Positions 33,785-47,900 of a DNA stretch of 64,000 nt are shown here, piece after piece. Each line of letters starts with the position of its first letter. Position 1 is the stretch's first letter. The notes below the pieces were generated by a model, which saw only the letters and a program-made list of their open reading frames with translations, was not told the DNA's origin and did no database searches. The translations under genes and the position numbers were made by a program. The stretch is from assembly GCA_047518265.1 (NCBI GenBank), contig JAKZRG010000010.1, forward strand, positions 1 through 64,000, given 5' to 3'. This DNA comes from Oceanospirillum sp047518265 (lineage in GTDB: Bacteria; Pseudomonadota; Gammaproteobacteria; Pseudomonadales; Halomonadaceae).

Positions 33785-35317
33785 TTAAGAATCGCTCCCA
33801 GCCAAGACCACATCAGGGTTTTGATCCAGGCCATAGATACTCAATAAAGAACCATCCACACGTTGTAGATCCGTCAATGCCTTATGCAAGCGTACCGAGC
33901 TGTCCAGTACCGCCTCACGGGCCTCTAGCAGTTTCAGCTCTACTTCAAGTACCTCAGAAGCATTAACCTTACCTTCCTGCATACGCTGCTGTTCAGCCTG
34001 CCACAAGCTTTCTTGCGAGCTGACCACTAACATCTGTTTTGACAGTTCCTGATAACCATTTTCCAGCTTACGCAGGGCACCATTCACTTCATTATCAATC
34101 ACTGACTCCGTCAGACTGCGACGCACCTTGGCCCAATGATGGCGGTATTGGGCTGCTGCTAGCTCTGCTTTACCCTTTTGCCCACCAAAGATTGGCATGC
34201 GAAACTCCAGCCCTACTTTCCAACTAGGGTAATCGGCACCTGTGACTTCATCAAAAGCGTCTCCGTGATCGCTACCTAACCCCCCATGACCGTATTCAAG
34301 GGTTAGATCCAACTGAGGCTTCGTCTTATTTCTAGCGTAATCAACCTTAACTTGTTCACGCTCAACCTCAAGACGGCGCATCTGCAGTTCAGCTCGATTG
34401 GCCTGTGCCGTTTGTGCTACTTGATCCAATGTTGGCAACTGGACGCTGTTCATATCGGCCAGAGGCTCAGCAGACAAGTTTTGTTGTGAGGTTAAAGCAT
34501 CCCCCAATAACTCACGCAAGCGTTCCTCGGCATTAGAACGGGATTGCTGAGCAATCAACAAACCGGCCTGACGCAATGACTGTAGCGCTTGGGCACGATT
34601 CAGATCTGCAGTAGAAGCACGTCCCGCCTGAAAGCGATTCTGCTGTTCCTGCAATAGCTGCTCTGCCACCTGTTTCGCCCGTTGACGCAATGCAATACGC
34701 TGCTGTGCACCCTGAAGATCACGATAGACTTCTATGGCCGAGGCGACATTATCCAATAATACCGCTCGATAACGCTGGGCGGTAATATCTCGATCCTTTT
34801 CAGAACTGCGAATAGTGGATAGAGTGGCGGTTTCCCCTGCACCTTTTAACAGAGGTTGAGTCATTTTTAGCTCTAGGCTGCCTTCAACTTCTTTGCCGTT
34901 TTCCTGTAGGTTTGTTTTGGTAGACCGAGCATCATAACCCACGGTCAACTCTGCCCCGGTTGAGAGCAGTGTCTCCAGTGCAATGCCTACCTCACTGTAA
35001 TCATTTTTATATTCGTCCAGATCACTGCGTGACAGAGATTCTTCTGTTGTATTGTGTACCCGCTGCGAGTTGCGAGAAGCATCAATGACTAACTCAGGTT
35101 CAAAAATGCCTTCAGCACTTTTCACCCCTTCAGAAGCGATACCCAATCCATAATACTCTGCCTGTACATCAATATTATGGGATTGGATCATAGTGACCAC
35201 TTGCCCTAGAGACAAAGGCCTAGACTCAGAGGCAAAGACATTACCCGCCGAGATCGCCAAAGCCATTACCGCAATAGATCCTATGCCACGCTTTGTTTTA
35301 TGACTCATCAACTTCAC
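33785..35317 (-). CDS. TolC-family outer-membrane channel
   Basis: Outer-membrane efflux protein of 510 aa with a signal peptide (IGSIAVMALAISAGNVFA). The OEP architecture is duplicated, with two long helical hairpins (for example QLLQEQQNRFQAGRASTADL and LEVELKLLEAREAVLDSSV) and strand pairs such as YSEVGIALETLLSTGAELTV that form the beta-barrel. It would be the exit duct for the giant adhesin. It starts 54 bp after the adhesin stop with no terminator between, and its stop codon overlaps a possible ATG of the adaptor gene. The start is GTG at 35317 (AGGA 6 nt upstream) or ATG three codons later. Confidence 0.92.
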   Translation of the reverse strand: MKLMSHKTKRGIGSIAVMALAISAGNVFASESRPLSLGQVVTMIQSHNIDVQAEYYGLGIASEGVKSAEGIFEPELVIDASRNSQRVHNTTEESLSRSDLDEYKNDYSEVGIALETLLSTGAELTVGYDARSTKTNLQENGKEVEGSLELKMTQPLLKGAGETATLSTIRSSEKDRDITAQRYRAVLLDNVASAIEVYRDLQGAQQRIALRQRAKQVAEQLLQEQQNRFQAGRASTADLNRAQALQSLRQAGLLIAQQSRSNAEERLRELLGDALTSQQNLSAEPLADMNSVQLPTLDQVAQTAQANRAELQMRRLEVEREQVKVDYARNKTKPQLDLTLEYGHGGLGSDHGDAFDEVTGADYPSWKVGLEFRMPIFGGQKGKAELAAAQYRHHWAKVRRSLTESVIDNEVNGALRKLENGYQELSKQMLVVSSQESLWQAEQQRMQEGKVNASEVLEVELKLLEAREAVLDSSVRLHKALTDLQRVDGSLLSIYGLDQNPDVVLAGSDS

Positions 35318-35371
35318 TCACGATCCTATGAAAATTATTATTCGCTTAGACGTCTATTCAATGTTTCAAAG

Positions 35372-35935
35372 CTACTGGCTTAACCGATTACTCAATGCTT
35401 CAAATGCCGATGAACTGATAGGGTCAAGGCCCACCAACTCACACCAAGCGATATACTGAGCATATTGATCGTCTACAGACTGATTACTGGTATCTGTGGA
35501 TTGTAGAATCACCTCAACCAGCTCAATATTCAGTTTGCGCTGCTCTCCATTACCCAACTCACTGATAAAATCACTGAGAGCGACGACCTGTTCCTCTGCC
35601 CCTTCCGTTACTTCCACACTGCTTTCAGTACCATCGGAAGAATCTGAGCCTGTAGAAGTTGTCACTTCTGTCCAGCTATCCAGCAACTCCACCAATACCG
35701 TTGCCGGTTCACTGGTAGCTAGATCCAATAGATTTGAATCATTGCTGGTATTCGTATCTGTTTCTGAATGGGAGTCCGTATCATTGTTATCAGAATTACC
35801 GTTATCTGAACTGTTATTACTGGCAACACTGTTCTGCCATGCCTCAACAAAATCGTTATAGTCTGGAATATCTAACAAACCAATATCCATCAGGCTGGTG
35901 CTTTGCTTACTAGAGACCTGCTGACTATTATCAGT
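35372..35935 (-). other. C-terminal linker and tail of the giant adhesin
   Basis: After the last cadherin repeat comes a Ser/Asn/Asp/Thr-rich linker, then an acidic segment and a short probably helical tail (DQYAQYIAWCELVGLDPISS to the end). The tail lacks GGxGxD repeats and an LPxTG-like signal. As the only non-repetitive C-terminal element, it is a candidate recognition or anchoring segment. Confidence 0.55.
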
Positions 35936-38900
35936 ACCATTGTCACTGACGGTGATTGATAATTGAACACTCTCTACAGACTCATATTCCAGAGCATCGC
36001 TATCAGCCACGCTCAATTCACCGGTCAAACTATCAATGGTGAACAGTCCCAGTTCATTACCACCGGTAATGGCATAACTCAAACCACCATTGCTAGCATC
36101 AGCATCCGTTGCCGTCACCGAGCCGATCACAGTGCCATTGGCGCTGAATTCTTCCACCGTAAAGGATGCATCAGTGATATCAGGGGCAAACTCGTTAATA
36201 TCATTCACCGCAACGGTAATCACCGCCGTATCCGTGAAAGAAGAGCTGCTATCAACAATTTGTACCGTCAATTGAATCTCACTGATCTGCTCTCGATCCA
36301 AATTGCTGCTGTCAGCAATAGATATAGCACCAGAATTTGTAGCAATTGTGAAGATGCCTAATTCATTTCCAGAAATAATGCTGTAACTCAGCTCTGCAGT
36401 GGCATCGTCATCTGTCGCGGTTACAGTGCCTAACAGACTGTTGTTATCACTGTTTTCTGCAATAGTGAAGCTGACATCCGCAATATCCGAGGCAAATTCA
36501 TCTACATCCAAGATGGTAATACGAACAGTGGCCAAAGCACTGTAATCCGATTCAGGATCGTTATCACTTACTGCAACAATTAGCTCGACTTCACTTAGGG
36601 TTTCACGGTCCAGATTGCCGTTATCCAGCACAGAAATCTCACCGCTTGTGTTATCTATCGCAAAGATACCCAGATCATTACCGTCCGTGATGATATAACT
36701 AAGATCCGCCTGAGTGACATCTTCATCAACAACAGTAACTGAACCCAACACTGAATCATTGGCACTATTTTCATCAATAGAAAAATCAGCTGCATCAAAT
36801 ACTGCGTCAAACTCATCGTCATCCTGCAGTGAGATAGTGATTGTGGCATCTGTCGTCAGAGGATTATCAGCATCCAGATCACTCACCTGTACGGTAAGTT
36901 CAACCTGCTCCAGTTGCTCACGATCCAACGCTGAATTATCTGCAACTGTGATCTCACCTGTAGTTTCATCAAGGGCAAAGATACCCAGATCATTACCGGC
37001 ACTGATCTGATAAGAAAACTCACCGCTACTGATATCGTCATCATAAGCCTGCAACGTGCCTACCAGAGTATCAACCGCACTATTCTCCAACAGGTTAAAG
37101 CTGACGTTATCCAGTTGCGGAGCAAACTCATTGCTATCCGTTAGGGTGATGTTCAACATCGCAGTATCACGGGTATCAGCATTAAGCGCTTCAACTTCGA
37201 TAGCCAGCTGGATTTGTTCTATCTGCTCACGATCCAGATTGCTATTATCCTCGATGGTCAGTTCACCGGTTTCAGCATTCAGATCAAAGATCCCCAACTC
37301 ATTACCGGAAATGATCTGATAAAGCAGAATCTCTTCCGCTTCAGCGCTATTGCTGGCCTGAACAGTTGTTACCAGAGTATCTGTTGCCGTGTTTTCCACT
37401 AGGCTTAGGGCCACATCATTTAATACCGGCTCAAAGGCAGGGTTATCTTCAATACCGATGGTAACCGTGGCAGAAGTTGTGAGCGCTTCATCCGGCCCAT
37501 TATCACTGGCGGTAACGGTTAGCTGAACTTCACTGATGGTTTCAAAATCCAGATTGCGGTTATCCAGCACAGAGATCTCACCAGAAGTACTGTCGATCGT
37601 AAAAATACCCAGCTCGTTACCCGCCGTGATGGCATAACTCAGATCCCCATTGCTAGCATCATTATCTGTCGCAAGCACACGGCCAATAGGGGTATCGTTA
37701 TCGCTGTTTTCCAGAATTGAGAAGCTAGCATCATTAATAACCGGGGCAAACTCATTGGCATCGGTAATCGTGATGGTCAGCGTTGCGGTATCCGCCGCAC
37801 CGGTTTCATCCACACTCACCTGCACCGTTAACTGAACTTCACTAACCTGTTCACGATCCAAATTGCTGTTATTGTCAATCTCCAGCTCACCGGTTTCGCC
37901 GTTCAGCTCAAAGATACCTAACTCATTACCAGCGATAATGTCATAGTTCAGGAAACCTTCCGCATCCTCGATATTGGCAATCGTCACACTACCAATCACG
38001 CTGTTATTTTCAGCATTCTCTTGTACCGTAAATGTGCCATCGTTCAATACCGGTTGGTATTGATTCACATTGATCACGGAAATGGTCACAGTGGCCGTAT
38101 CAGTCAGAGCATTTGCCAGAGCATCTTCTGTGGCAGCGACGCCATGATCACTGACCTGAATGGTAAGCTGGGCTTGATCGATCAGATCGTTATCCAGATT
38201 ACTATTATCAACAACCGTGATCTCTCCACTTTCAGCATCGATCTCAAAAACCCCCAGATCATTACCGCTAACGATCTCATAACTCAAACCACCGCTGGTG
38301 GCATCGTCGTCTGAAGCAGACATACTACCCACTAGAGTATCGTTTTCACTGGTTTCCAAAATTGAGAAATTGGCATCATTGATCACCGGGGCAAACTCAT
38401 TAGCATCGGTAATCGTGATGGTCAGCGTTGCGGTATCCGCCGCACCAGTTTCATCCACGCTCACCTGCACCGTTAACTGAACGTCACTAATCTGCTCACG
38501 ATCCAGGTTACTGTTGTTATCAATCTCCAGCTCACCAGTTTCGCCGTTCAGTTCAAAGATACCCAGCTCATTACCGGCGATAATGTCATAGTTCAGGAAA
38601 CCTTCCGCTTCATCGATATTGGCAATCGTCACACTGCCAATCACGCTGTTATTTTCAGCATTTTCTTGAACAGTGAATACACCATCATTCAGTACCGGTT
38701 GGTATTGATTCACATTGATCACGGAAATGGTCACACTGGCCGTATCAGTCAGAGCATTTGCCAGAGCATCTTCTGTGGTAGCGACGCCATGATCACTGAC
38801 CTGAATGGTAAGCTGGGCTTGATCGATCAGATCGCTATCCAGATTGCTGTTATCTGCAATCGAGATCTCTCCACTTTCAGCATCAATAGCAAAAATACCC

Positions 38901-41900
38901 AGATCGTTACCACTGATTATCTCGTAACTCAAACCACCGTTGGTGGCATCCTCATCGGAAGCCGATACAGTACCGATCACAGCACCCTTATCACTGGTTT
39001 CCAATACCGAGAAACTGACATCATTGATCACCGGGGCAAACTCGTTGGCATCGGTAATCGTAATAGTCAACGTTGCGGTATCGGCAGCACCGGTTTCATC
39101 CACGCTTACCTGCACCGTTAACTGAACGTCACTAATCTGCTCACGATCCAAATTATTGTTGTTGTCGATCTCCAGCTCACCGGTTTCGCCGTTCAGTTCA
39201 AAGATACCCAGCTCATTACCGGCGATAATATCGTAGTTCAGGAAACCTTCCGCTTCATCGATATTGGCAATCGTCACACTGCCAATCACGCTGTTATTTT
39301 CAGCATTTTCTTGAACAGTGAAGACACCATCATTCAGTACCGGTTGGTATTGATTCACATTGATCACGGAAATGGTTACGGTTGCACTGCTGGTCAAGGC
39401 ATCGGTTTGAACGTTTCCGACTTCTTCTGTTGTTCCTCCTGCAGCCTCATCAGAAACAGCCAAGCCATTATCACTCACCTGAATGGTTAACTGGGCTTGA
39501 TCGATCAGGTCGCTATCCAGATTGCTGTTATCTACAATAGAGATATCACCACTTTCAGCATCGATCTCAAAAATACCCAAATCGTTACCGCTGATTATCT
39601 CGTAACTCAAACCACCGTTGGTGGCATCCTCATCGGAAGCCGATACAGTACCGATCACTGCACCCTTATCACTGGTTTCCAATATCGAGAAACTGTCATC
39701 ATTGATCACCGGGGCAAACTCATTGGCATCGGTAATCGTAATAGTCAACGTTGCGGTATCGGCAGCACCGGTTTCATCCACACTCACCTGCACCGTTAAC
39801 TGAACTTGGCTGATCTGTTCACGATCCAGGTTATTGTTGTTATCAATCTCCAGCTCACCGGTTTCACCGTTCAGTTCAAAGATACCCAGCTCATTGCCGG
39901 CGATAATGTCATAGTTTAGGAAGCCTTCTGCATCATCACCATTGGCTAGATCAATACTGCCGATCACCTCACCGTTAGCCATGTTCTCCTGAATGGTAAA
40001 GACACTATCGTTCAGTACCGGCTGGTATTCATTCACATTTTCTACGTTAACGGTGATTGTTGCGCTACCCGTCATGGCTGCATTGGGATCATTATCACTG
40101 ACAGTCACAGTCAGCTGGATCTGCTCCACAGTCTCAAAATCCAGATTACTATTATCAGTAACACTGATCTCACCGGTATCGGCATCAATATCAAAAATAC
40201 CTAACTCATTACCCGCCGTGATGCTATAGCTTAACGGAATATTGTCACCATCAGCATCAGTTGCAATCACACTGCCAACCAGAAAACCATTAACACTGTT
40301 TTCAGCCAACTCAAAACTCACATCAGCCAACACAGGAGCAGATTCGTTGATATCGTCAACGCTGATCGTTACCGTGGCGGAATCCATCAGAGCGGATATT
40401 TCATCCTGATCACTGACCTGTATGGTCAGCTGAATTTCAGAAAGCAGCTCAAAGTCCAGCTGAGTATTATCAGCCACAGTAATCTCACCACTTTCACTGT
40501 CAATGGCAAAAATGCCCAGCTCATTACCTGAAGTGATCTGGTAACTTAAATTATTATTTGTGGCATCCTCATCCGTTGCCACCAGAGTGCCTAGACTGAA
40601 ACCTATCTCGGAATTTTCAGGCAGAGTGAACTGAGCATCATCCAGTACAGGAGCAAATTCGTTTACATCTTGTAGAGAGATTGTAATGACAGCATATCCC
40701 TTCAGCACTGAAGTTGTCGTGTTGTCTCTTGCCTGTATCGTTAACTCAATCTGCTCAATACTTTCTCTGTCAAACAGGCTACTATCAGCAATCGTTAACT
40801 CTCCACTTTCCTCATCTAAAGCAATAATGCCCAGTTCATTACCGGCTCGAATCCTGTAACTGATATCACCACCAGTGGCATCTGGATCTGTAGCCTTCAA
40901 TACTGTGATCAGTGTGCCTATAGCAGCATTCTCATCCAATACATAAGACGCATCAGCCAACACCGGTGCATACTCATTTTGGTCCGAGATAGAGATGGTC
41001 ACTGTAGCAGAATCACTGTGCTCGCCATCATCAACGGCTACGGTCAGCTCAACCTCACTGATCTGTTCACGATTCAGATAGGTGTTATCTTCTACGCTGA
41101 TCACACCGGTATCCGCATCAATAGAGAAGATGCCTAATGCGTTGCCTGAAGTGATCGTAAAGACAGAGCCCACTTCGGTGGCGTCATCATCAGAGGCTGA
41201 AATCGTGCCTACCACGATGCCGTTATCGCTATTTTCAGCTATTGAGAAGATGGTGTCCTGAATCTCTGTGGCAAACTCATTCACATCCTCCAGACTGATG
41301 GTGATCACTGCCGTATCAGTCAATTCACTGCCTGGCCCCTTATCGCTGACCTCTACAGTTAATTGGACTTCATTTAGACTTTCGCGATCCAACGCAGCGT
41401 TATCCGCAATAGATATCTCACCTGAATCTTGATCAATAGTAAAAATACCCAACTCATTTCCAACTGTGATGGCGTAACTAAATCCGCCATTACTGCTATC
41501 ACTATCACTGGCTCGTAAGGTACCTACCAGAGTGGTATTTGAACTGTTTTCCATAATGGAGAAGGAAGTATCAGCCAAGACAGGCGTATGCTCATTCACA
41601 TCACCAATATCCAGTGTCAGGCTAATGCTATCATCCGGGCTATCGCCAACCGTATCGTCATCCACCGCCAGTATCAGCTCAATGCTACTGGCGGTTTCGG
41701 CATCCAATTCAGCATCAGCCTTCAGGTATAGACTATCGCCATCCAAAGTAAACCAATCCGCATAATCACCGCTTAGAGATAAGATATTCGAACCTAACTC
41801 GTCATCCACCACAGCGTAAGAAGCGATAGCGATCTGTTCGCTGTTATCTTCATCTACCGAGAAGACATTTTGTGTCAGCTCCAGCGTAGGAGCATCATTC

Positions 41901-44900
41901 ACCTCATCCTCAAGATCATCAATGACATTAACGGTCAGGCTATCCACTCGCAATTCAGTACCGTCATCCAGTTTGATGGTGATCTCAGCTTCACCGTACC
42001 AGTCAGCCAACGGGGTGTATTGCAGAGCTTCCAACTGAGTATTCAACTGGCTACGCGTACCGGTATAGCTCACCTCATAGTCCTGCTCTCCCGCTAAGAT
42101 CAGCATGCCGGTCACCGAGGTCAGGGTGATGGTCAGGGTATCGTCATCCTCATCGCCGACACTGATCACATCAATAGTTGCGGTGGTGTCTTCTTCCATA
42201 TCCACACTGTCAGCCGCCAGAATTAGCTCAGGGCCATCATTGACCGTGCCTACTTGGATATCGATATCATGGCTAACACGCTGGTCACCATCGACTAGGG
42301 TTAATGCCACTTTGGCCGCGCCAAACATATTGGACAGTGGGCTATACACCAGACCGGCAAGCTGAGTATTGATCTCATCAGCACTGCCGGACAGCACCAA
42401 AGTATCGTCCTCGCTGCCCGACAACGTCAGCGAACCGACGTTAACGCTCAGGGTTAGCTCCAGCTCATCGGAATCCAGATCGCTGATCGAGATCCCCGTA
42501 ATATCCAGATCAACGTCTTCATCGGTGCTGAGTTCATCTGGAGCCACCAGAGTCGGCGCATCATTGGTAGCTGTGACAGCTACGGTAATAATTTGATTTG
42601 AGGTCACCACACCATCATTAGCTTGTACGGTAATCTCCAGTTCACCGGAAATCTCTGTTGCCGGAGTTAATACCACGCTGGTTAACAGCAGAGCATTCAG
42701 TTCATCCAGTGTTCCTGTACGGGTAATTGTGGTACCTGTTTCACTATCCCAGGTCAGGGTGCCATCGGCATCATCTACTGCGCCTGTTTCAAGAGCAGCC
42801 GTTTCAGGGGCCGATGAGCCCGATTCAGGCGCGACACTGCCCACACTGATGGTCAGAGTGATCTCACCATCAGCAGCCAGATCCAGATCTGACAGACTGA
42901 TCGTTGGTAAGGTAACCGGGGTTTCCTCATAGGTATCCAGAGTGGACGTTTCAAGATCCATCTGTACCTGAGAAGCATTAAACAGAATCTGGCTGCCGCT
43001 GCTACCCACCACCACCAGATCCAGATCACCGTCGTAATCCAGATCCGCCAGTGCAACTTCACGGGCGGTACCAATATCAGTCACCTGCTCACTATAATAT
43101 TCGCTAAAGTTTGCCTCCCCGTCGTTAAGAAAGCTGGTGTAAGTACCATCACTTTCAAGGCTGATAATATCCAGGTGACCATCACCATCCAGATCGCCCA
43201 GTATCACTTCCGTTAGATTTGTAAGACTCAGAGAGGAATCCAGTGCAAAGCTGCCATCGCCCTGATTAAGGTAGATATTGCTGCCCTGAACAATATCCAG
43301 ATAACCATCGCTATTCAGATCACCACTGGCAATCGTATTCGCACTGTTACTGTTGTCATTGATATCGCTGATGCGATCAAACTGACCATAGCCATCATTC
43401 ATGTAGATATGTAGGTCACTTTTAACCGTGGCCATATCCACTACACCATCATTATCCCAGTCCCCCAATACCACTTCATTAGGCGTTGTACTGCTACTGA
43501 CCGTGCCGTCATCAATACCCACACCGTCCTGAGTTAATGCCTGACGGATCTGGCGGAAGTTACCCGAACCATCATTCAGGAAGATCACATTGTCACCGGC
43601 ATCTCGCACATTAGCATTCACCACCAGATCCAGATAACCGTCATTATTCAGATCCGCCATATCCAAATCACTGGCATTCAGGTCATATTGCAAGCCGTTA
43701 TATTGATATTGATAAACGTCTAACGTATCGGCTTCAACAAACACGCCTTCGCTACCCGCCTGATCACCGCCCTGATTCAGCCACAGCTGAACATAATTGA
43801 TCATATTGGTCGGCGCATTCTGACTTGAAAGATCGGTATCTGTGTAGTAGCCCGTAATGGCATCCAGATCACCATCCAGATCCACGTCCGCCAGAATAAC
43901 CGTTTGGCTATCGACACTGCCCAGGGACTGTCCACTATCGGTAAAATTACCAGCACCATCGTTAAGCAGAATTTGATCCGCACCATCATTGGCCAGCCAG
44001 ATATCCAGGTAGCCATCACCGTTCACATCGGCAATCGCCACATCATCGGTTTCAGCAGAATAGAGGGTATCGTCTATAACAAACTGACCGGAGCCACCGG
44101 CGGCATCTGCTTCAACCCAGATGGATACAGCATCACTGGCATCACTGGCGATATGGTTAATAAAATCACCGCTCACCGAAACAGCACTGGAAATCACACC
44201 CTCTACAGCCGCGCGATGACTGTCCAGATCCGCAACCGTACCTTCAATAACATAAGTAATCGAGCTGCCAACGGCCAGATCAACCGTATCACTCAGGCCG
44301 CTTGCTAAAGTACCTGCCGTTAGAACACTGCTAACACCTGAGTTATTGCTGCTGGTAGTAAAGTTCCAGGCTGCGACAGCATCTGGTACACCGGCATCAC
44401 CGTTCATCAATGCCTGAATATCATCAAGCGCCAAGACTTGATCAAATACAGAGACATCGTCCAACTGGCCTTCAAAACCATTAATGACATCGTTATACAG
44501 CCAATAGCGCTGGTTATAAGGCAGCTCAGAGGAGTAGGTCACCTGACCAATACTGGAGAAGGAGCCTTCCAATACACCGGTACGACCGCTGCCGGTGGAA
44601 TCTTCTAGTACACCGTTCACATAGATCTGCAGAGCACCGGTATCCGCATCACGGGTCATGGCGATATGGTGCCAACTACCATCGTTAATCACCGTATCAC
44701 TGGTAATTTCCGTACTGCTGGAGTTGTTACTATTTTTAGCCGTCAGATTGAGCTTGCCATCACCATCCAGCCAACCCCAGGAGATGGAGTCAAAATTACT
44801 GTCAGCGCCGTTATCACCATTAAATCCGGTAATAGCGGGGGCATACGATTGGGAGCTAGAGAGATCTGAGGTGCTGCTTAGACTGTTCATTGCAACATAA

Positions 44901-47900
44901 GCATCATTGACCTGCTCGGTATTCAACCAGAATACCAGAGTAGAAGAATCCCCTAACCATTGAGAGAGATCTTCCCCTGTATCAAAATAATCTTTGTTTA
45001 CCTCACGTTCAAAATTGGCGTCATAAACGTCATTGTAATGATCATAAAGTTCATCATCTGAGGTTTGCAGAGTCAGTACACCCTCCTGCTCACCCATAGC
45101 CAGGCCATCACCGGTGCTGGTTTCTATCGAGATAAGCTCAGCATTTTCTAAGCCAGACAATAGATCCGTCACCGTTGCGCCAGTAATATCCGTATCACCG
45201 TCATTGGTTATTGTAATGGTATAGGTGACATTATCCCCCTCAGTCGCCACCGTGACATCTGAGGTCTTGCTAACAGAGAGATTGGTTTCGTAGGCATTTT
45301 CCACATCGACACTCACCGATGTTTCAACAAAATCACTCCCCGTAGAAAGGCGCACAAACAAGTCATAGGATTGAACCTGTTCGTAATCCAATAGACTGGT
45401 ATCAGCAAGGGTGATCTCGCCAGTATCAGCATCTATGGTGAAAACACTGTCGTCATTGCCCGCCACAATACTGAAGCTATCGCCATCATCTTTGATATGA
45501 CTGAGCGTGCCGATACTGTCACCAACAACAGCCAATTCATTAACGGTTAATTGCTGGCCACTGTCTAATATAGGATCTTCATCTACATCATAAACCCGCA
45601 CATCGGCGGTCATGGAGTTACTGCCACCCTCGGTATCCACAACGGTCACGGTCAAAGTGGTCCAATTCACATAACCTGTACCGCCGGTAAATCCTTGTTC
45701 AACTAGGTCTTCATAGTCCAGTTCCAGGCTAACACCATCGGCCACATTCGCTCTGACATAATCATAACGGGATAGGCTACCGGAGTTGTATTCAACGGTT
45801 TCCACATCCAGTTCAAATAGATGGGCATAATCACCACTAAGGGTATAGGTATGACGATCGCCGTCGACGTAGTCCAGATCAGTCTGAGAACCTACGGTTC
45901 CCCCCCACTCCAATAAGAGGGTCAGTCGGTCTCCCGCCTGATCACCAGCAGAGATCGTACCTTCGTAGAAGCCAGCATCACCAAAACCGGATATACGAGG
46001 ATCGATATTAAGATCTGTCAGATGAATGGTGACAGAACTGGTATCCGTTTCACCGGAGCGGTCTGTTACATCAATCGACAGGGTCAGATCTCTGACATCG
46101 GTATCTTCATAATCCGTCAGACTGCCATCAGCAACGGTGATCTCACCGGTAGTGGCATCAATCCCATAGGGGTGGGCACCCTGACCGGCAGTCCAGCTAT
46201 AGGTTAAACCATCACCCAGGTCAGCATCGGTAGCCGATACCGTGCCCACCACATGACCATCTTCGCGGTTCTCATTGATAGTAAAATCATAACTGCCAGC
46301 ATCAAATACCGGCGCATCATTCAGGTTAGTGACATAAACAGTGATTGTAGTTTGATCGGTAAAACCCTCTTCATCCTCCACTTCCACCACATACAGATAG
46401 TAATCCGTAGCCGCATGATCAAAACCCGAAGTATCCACCCGGATCTCACCCGTACTGGTATCCAGTGTGAAAGGATCGCTGGCATCATTCAGCGTAATGT
46501 TGGTTTGCGTTGTATCCTGGGCCACATGGATCAGGGATACCGCGCTATAAACAAGAGAGTCACCATTGACGATATCATCGTCTGAGGCATCTAAGGTGGT
46601 CACCCACTCATCACTGCCACCGGATTCAGGGAAGCTATGGGTTTCATCACCCATAGTTGGCGTATCATCAAAAGCCAGAATATCCAGAATGATATAGAAG
46701 GTGCTATCCAGTCCATCCTTATCCGTTGCTCTTAACTGATAGCTGGCGTTATTACCTAAATCAATGGAGTCCGTATTGGTATAAGTCGTCTGACCGACCG
46801 ACACATCAAAGGTATAAGGGTCATCTGTACTTTCAGTGAAGATAAAGCGACCATCGTAGCCCCCATTAACAAACTCTACCGTAAAGCTCTCACCATCATC
46901 ATCATCGTCGATGGTGAAGCTCCCCAGATACTCACCCACTGCACGGTTTTCGTAGAAGGTGATGGTTTGATTCTCATCCCCTGGGGCTTCTGCCAGATCA
47001 TTAATCGTGATGGTGACCGCCTGATAGGTATCAGAATCCGATACATTGCCGTCGGCATCGGTCATTTCTACCAGTAAGGTATACTCTGCCCCATCCTCAT
47101 GGCTCAGGCTGGAATCCATGGTCACCACGCCATCACTATCAATGGAGAAGATACCCTGACCAGAACCGCCCACAATGGCAAAATCAACCACCGTATCGCC
47201 CAGATCCGCTTCAGGGTCCGTGGCCGTTAGTTGGCCGACAACCGCACCATCACCCGCATTTTCATCGCTAGCCAGCACATAAAAATCCAGCACTGGAGGC
47301 TGATCAAGATCCAACAGATCAATAGCGATCACACCACTATCGATCAGGCCTGCAGTATCCGTGACCTCCACGGTCAGGGTGTAACGGGTTGCATTCGTTT
47401 CAAAATCCAAAGCTTGAGTGGTGGAAAGTTCACCGGTAGCGGCATCAATAGTAAAGAAGCCATCATCATTACCAGCGGTAATGGCATAACTCAGCACCTC
47501 ACCCAGATCCGTATCCGTTACAGAAAGTGTGCCTAATGACGTCCCCGTATCCTGATTTTCATAAACAGAGAAGGTCTGATCAGCATCAATACTCGGCGGT
47601 GACTGGTTCTGCCAAAGTTCATCTCGCTCAACGCCCCCAAGAGGAGAAGCATTGGCCACATAGGCATCGCTGTCACCGTCACCGTCCAGATCAATAAAGG
47701 TCACTTGATGACTCTGATTATCGCCCAGGGTCTGACCGCTATCGGTAAAGCCGCCATTACCATCATTAAACCAGATGGTATTAGCCGCCCCATCGCTATC
47801 ATCAGGGCCAGCGCTGCCATCGGTTGCGACAAACAGGTCAAGATCACCGTCGTAATCCAGATCCACCAGATCCAGATCCAGAGCAAAACCGGCGTCCAGA

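Noticed and set aside
26619..35317. Ordinary type I (ABC-HlyD-TolC) or RND efflux operon
   Set aside because: No ABC ATPase Walker/LSGGQ protein and no RND pump is seen; the only ATPase is SecA-like.
37741..40020. Possible CRISPR-like or other regularly spaced array
   Set aside because: The units are 645 bp and wholly coding in one frame; they are protein-domain duplications, with no short repeat-spacer pattern.
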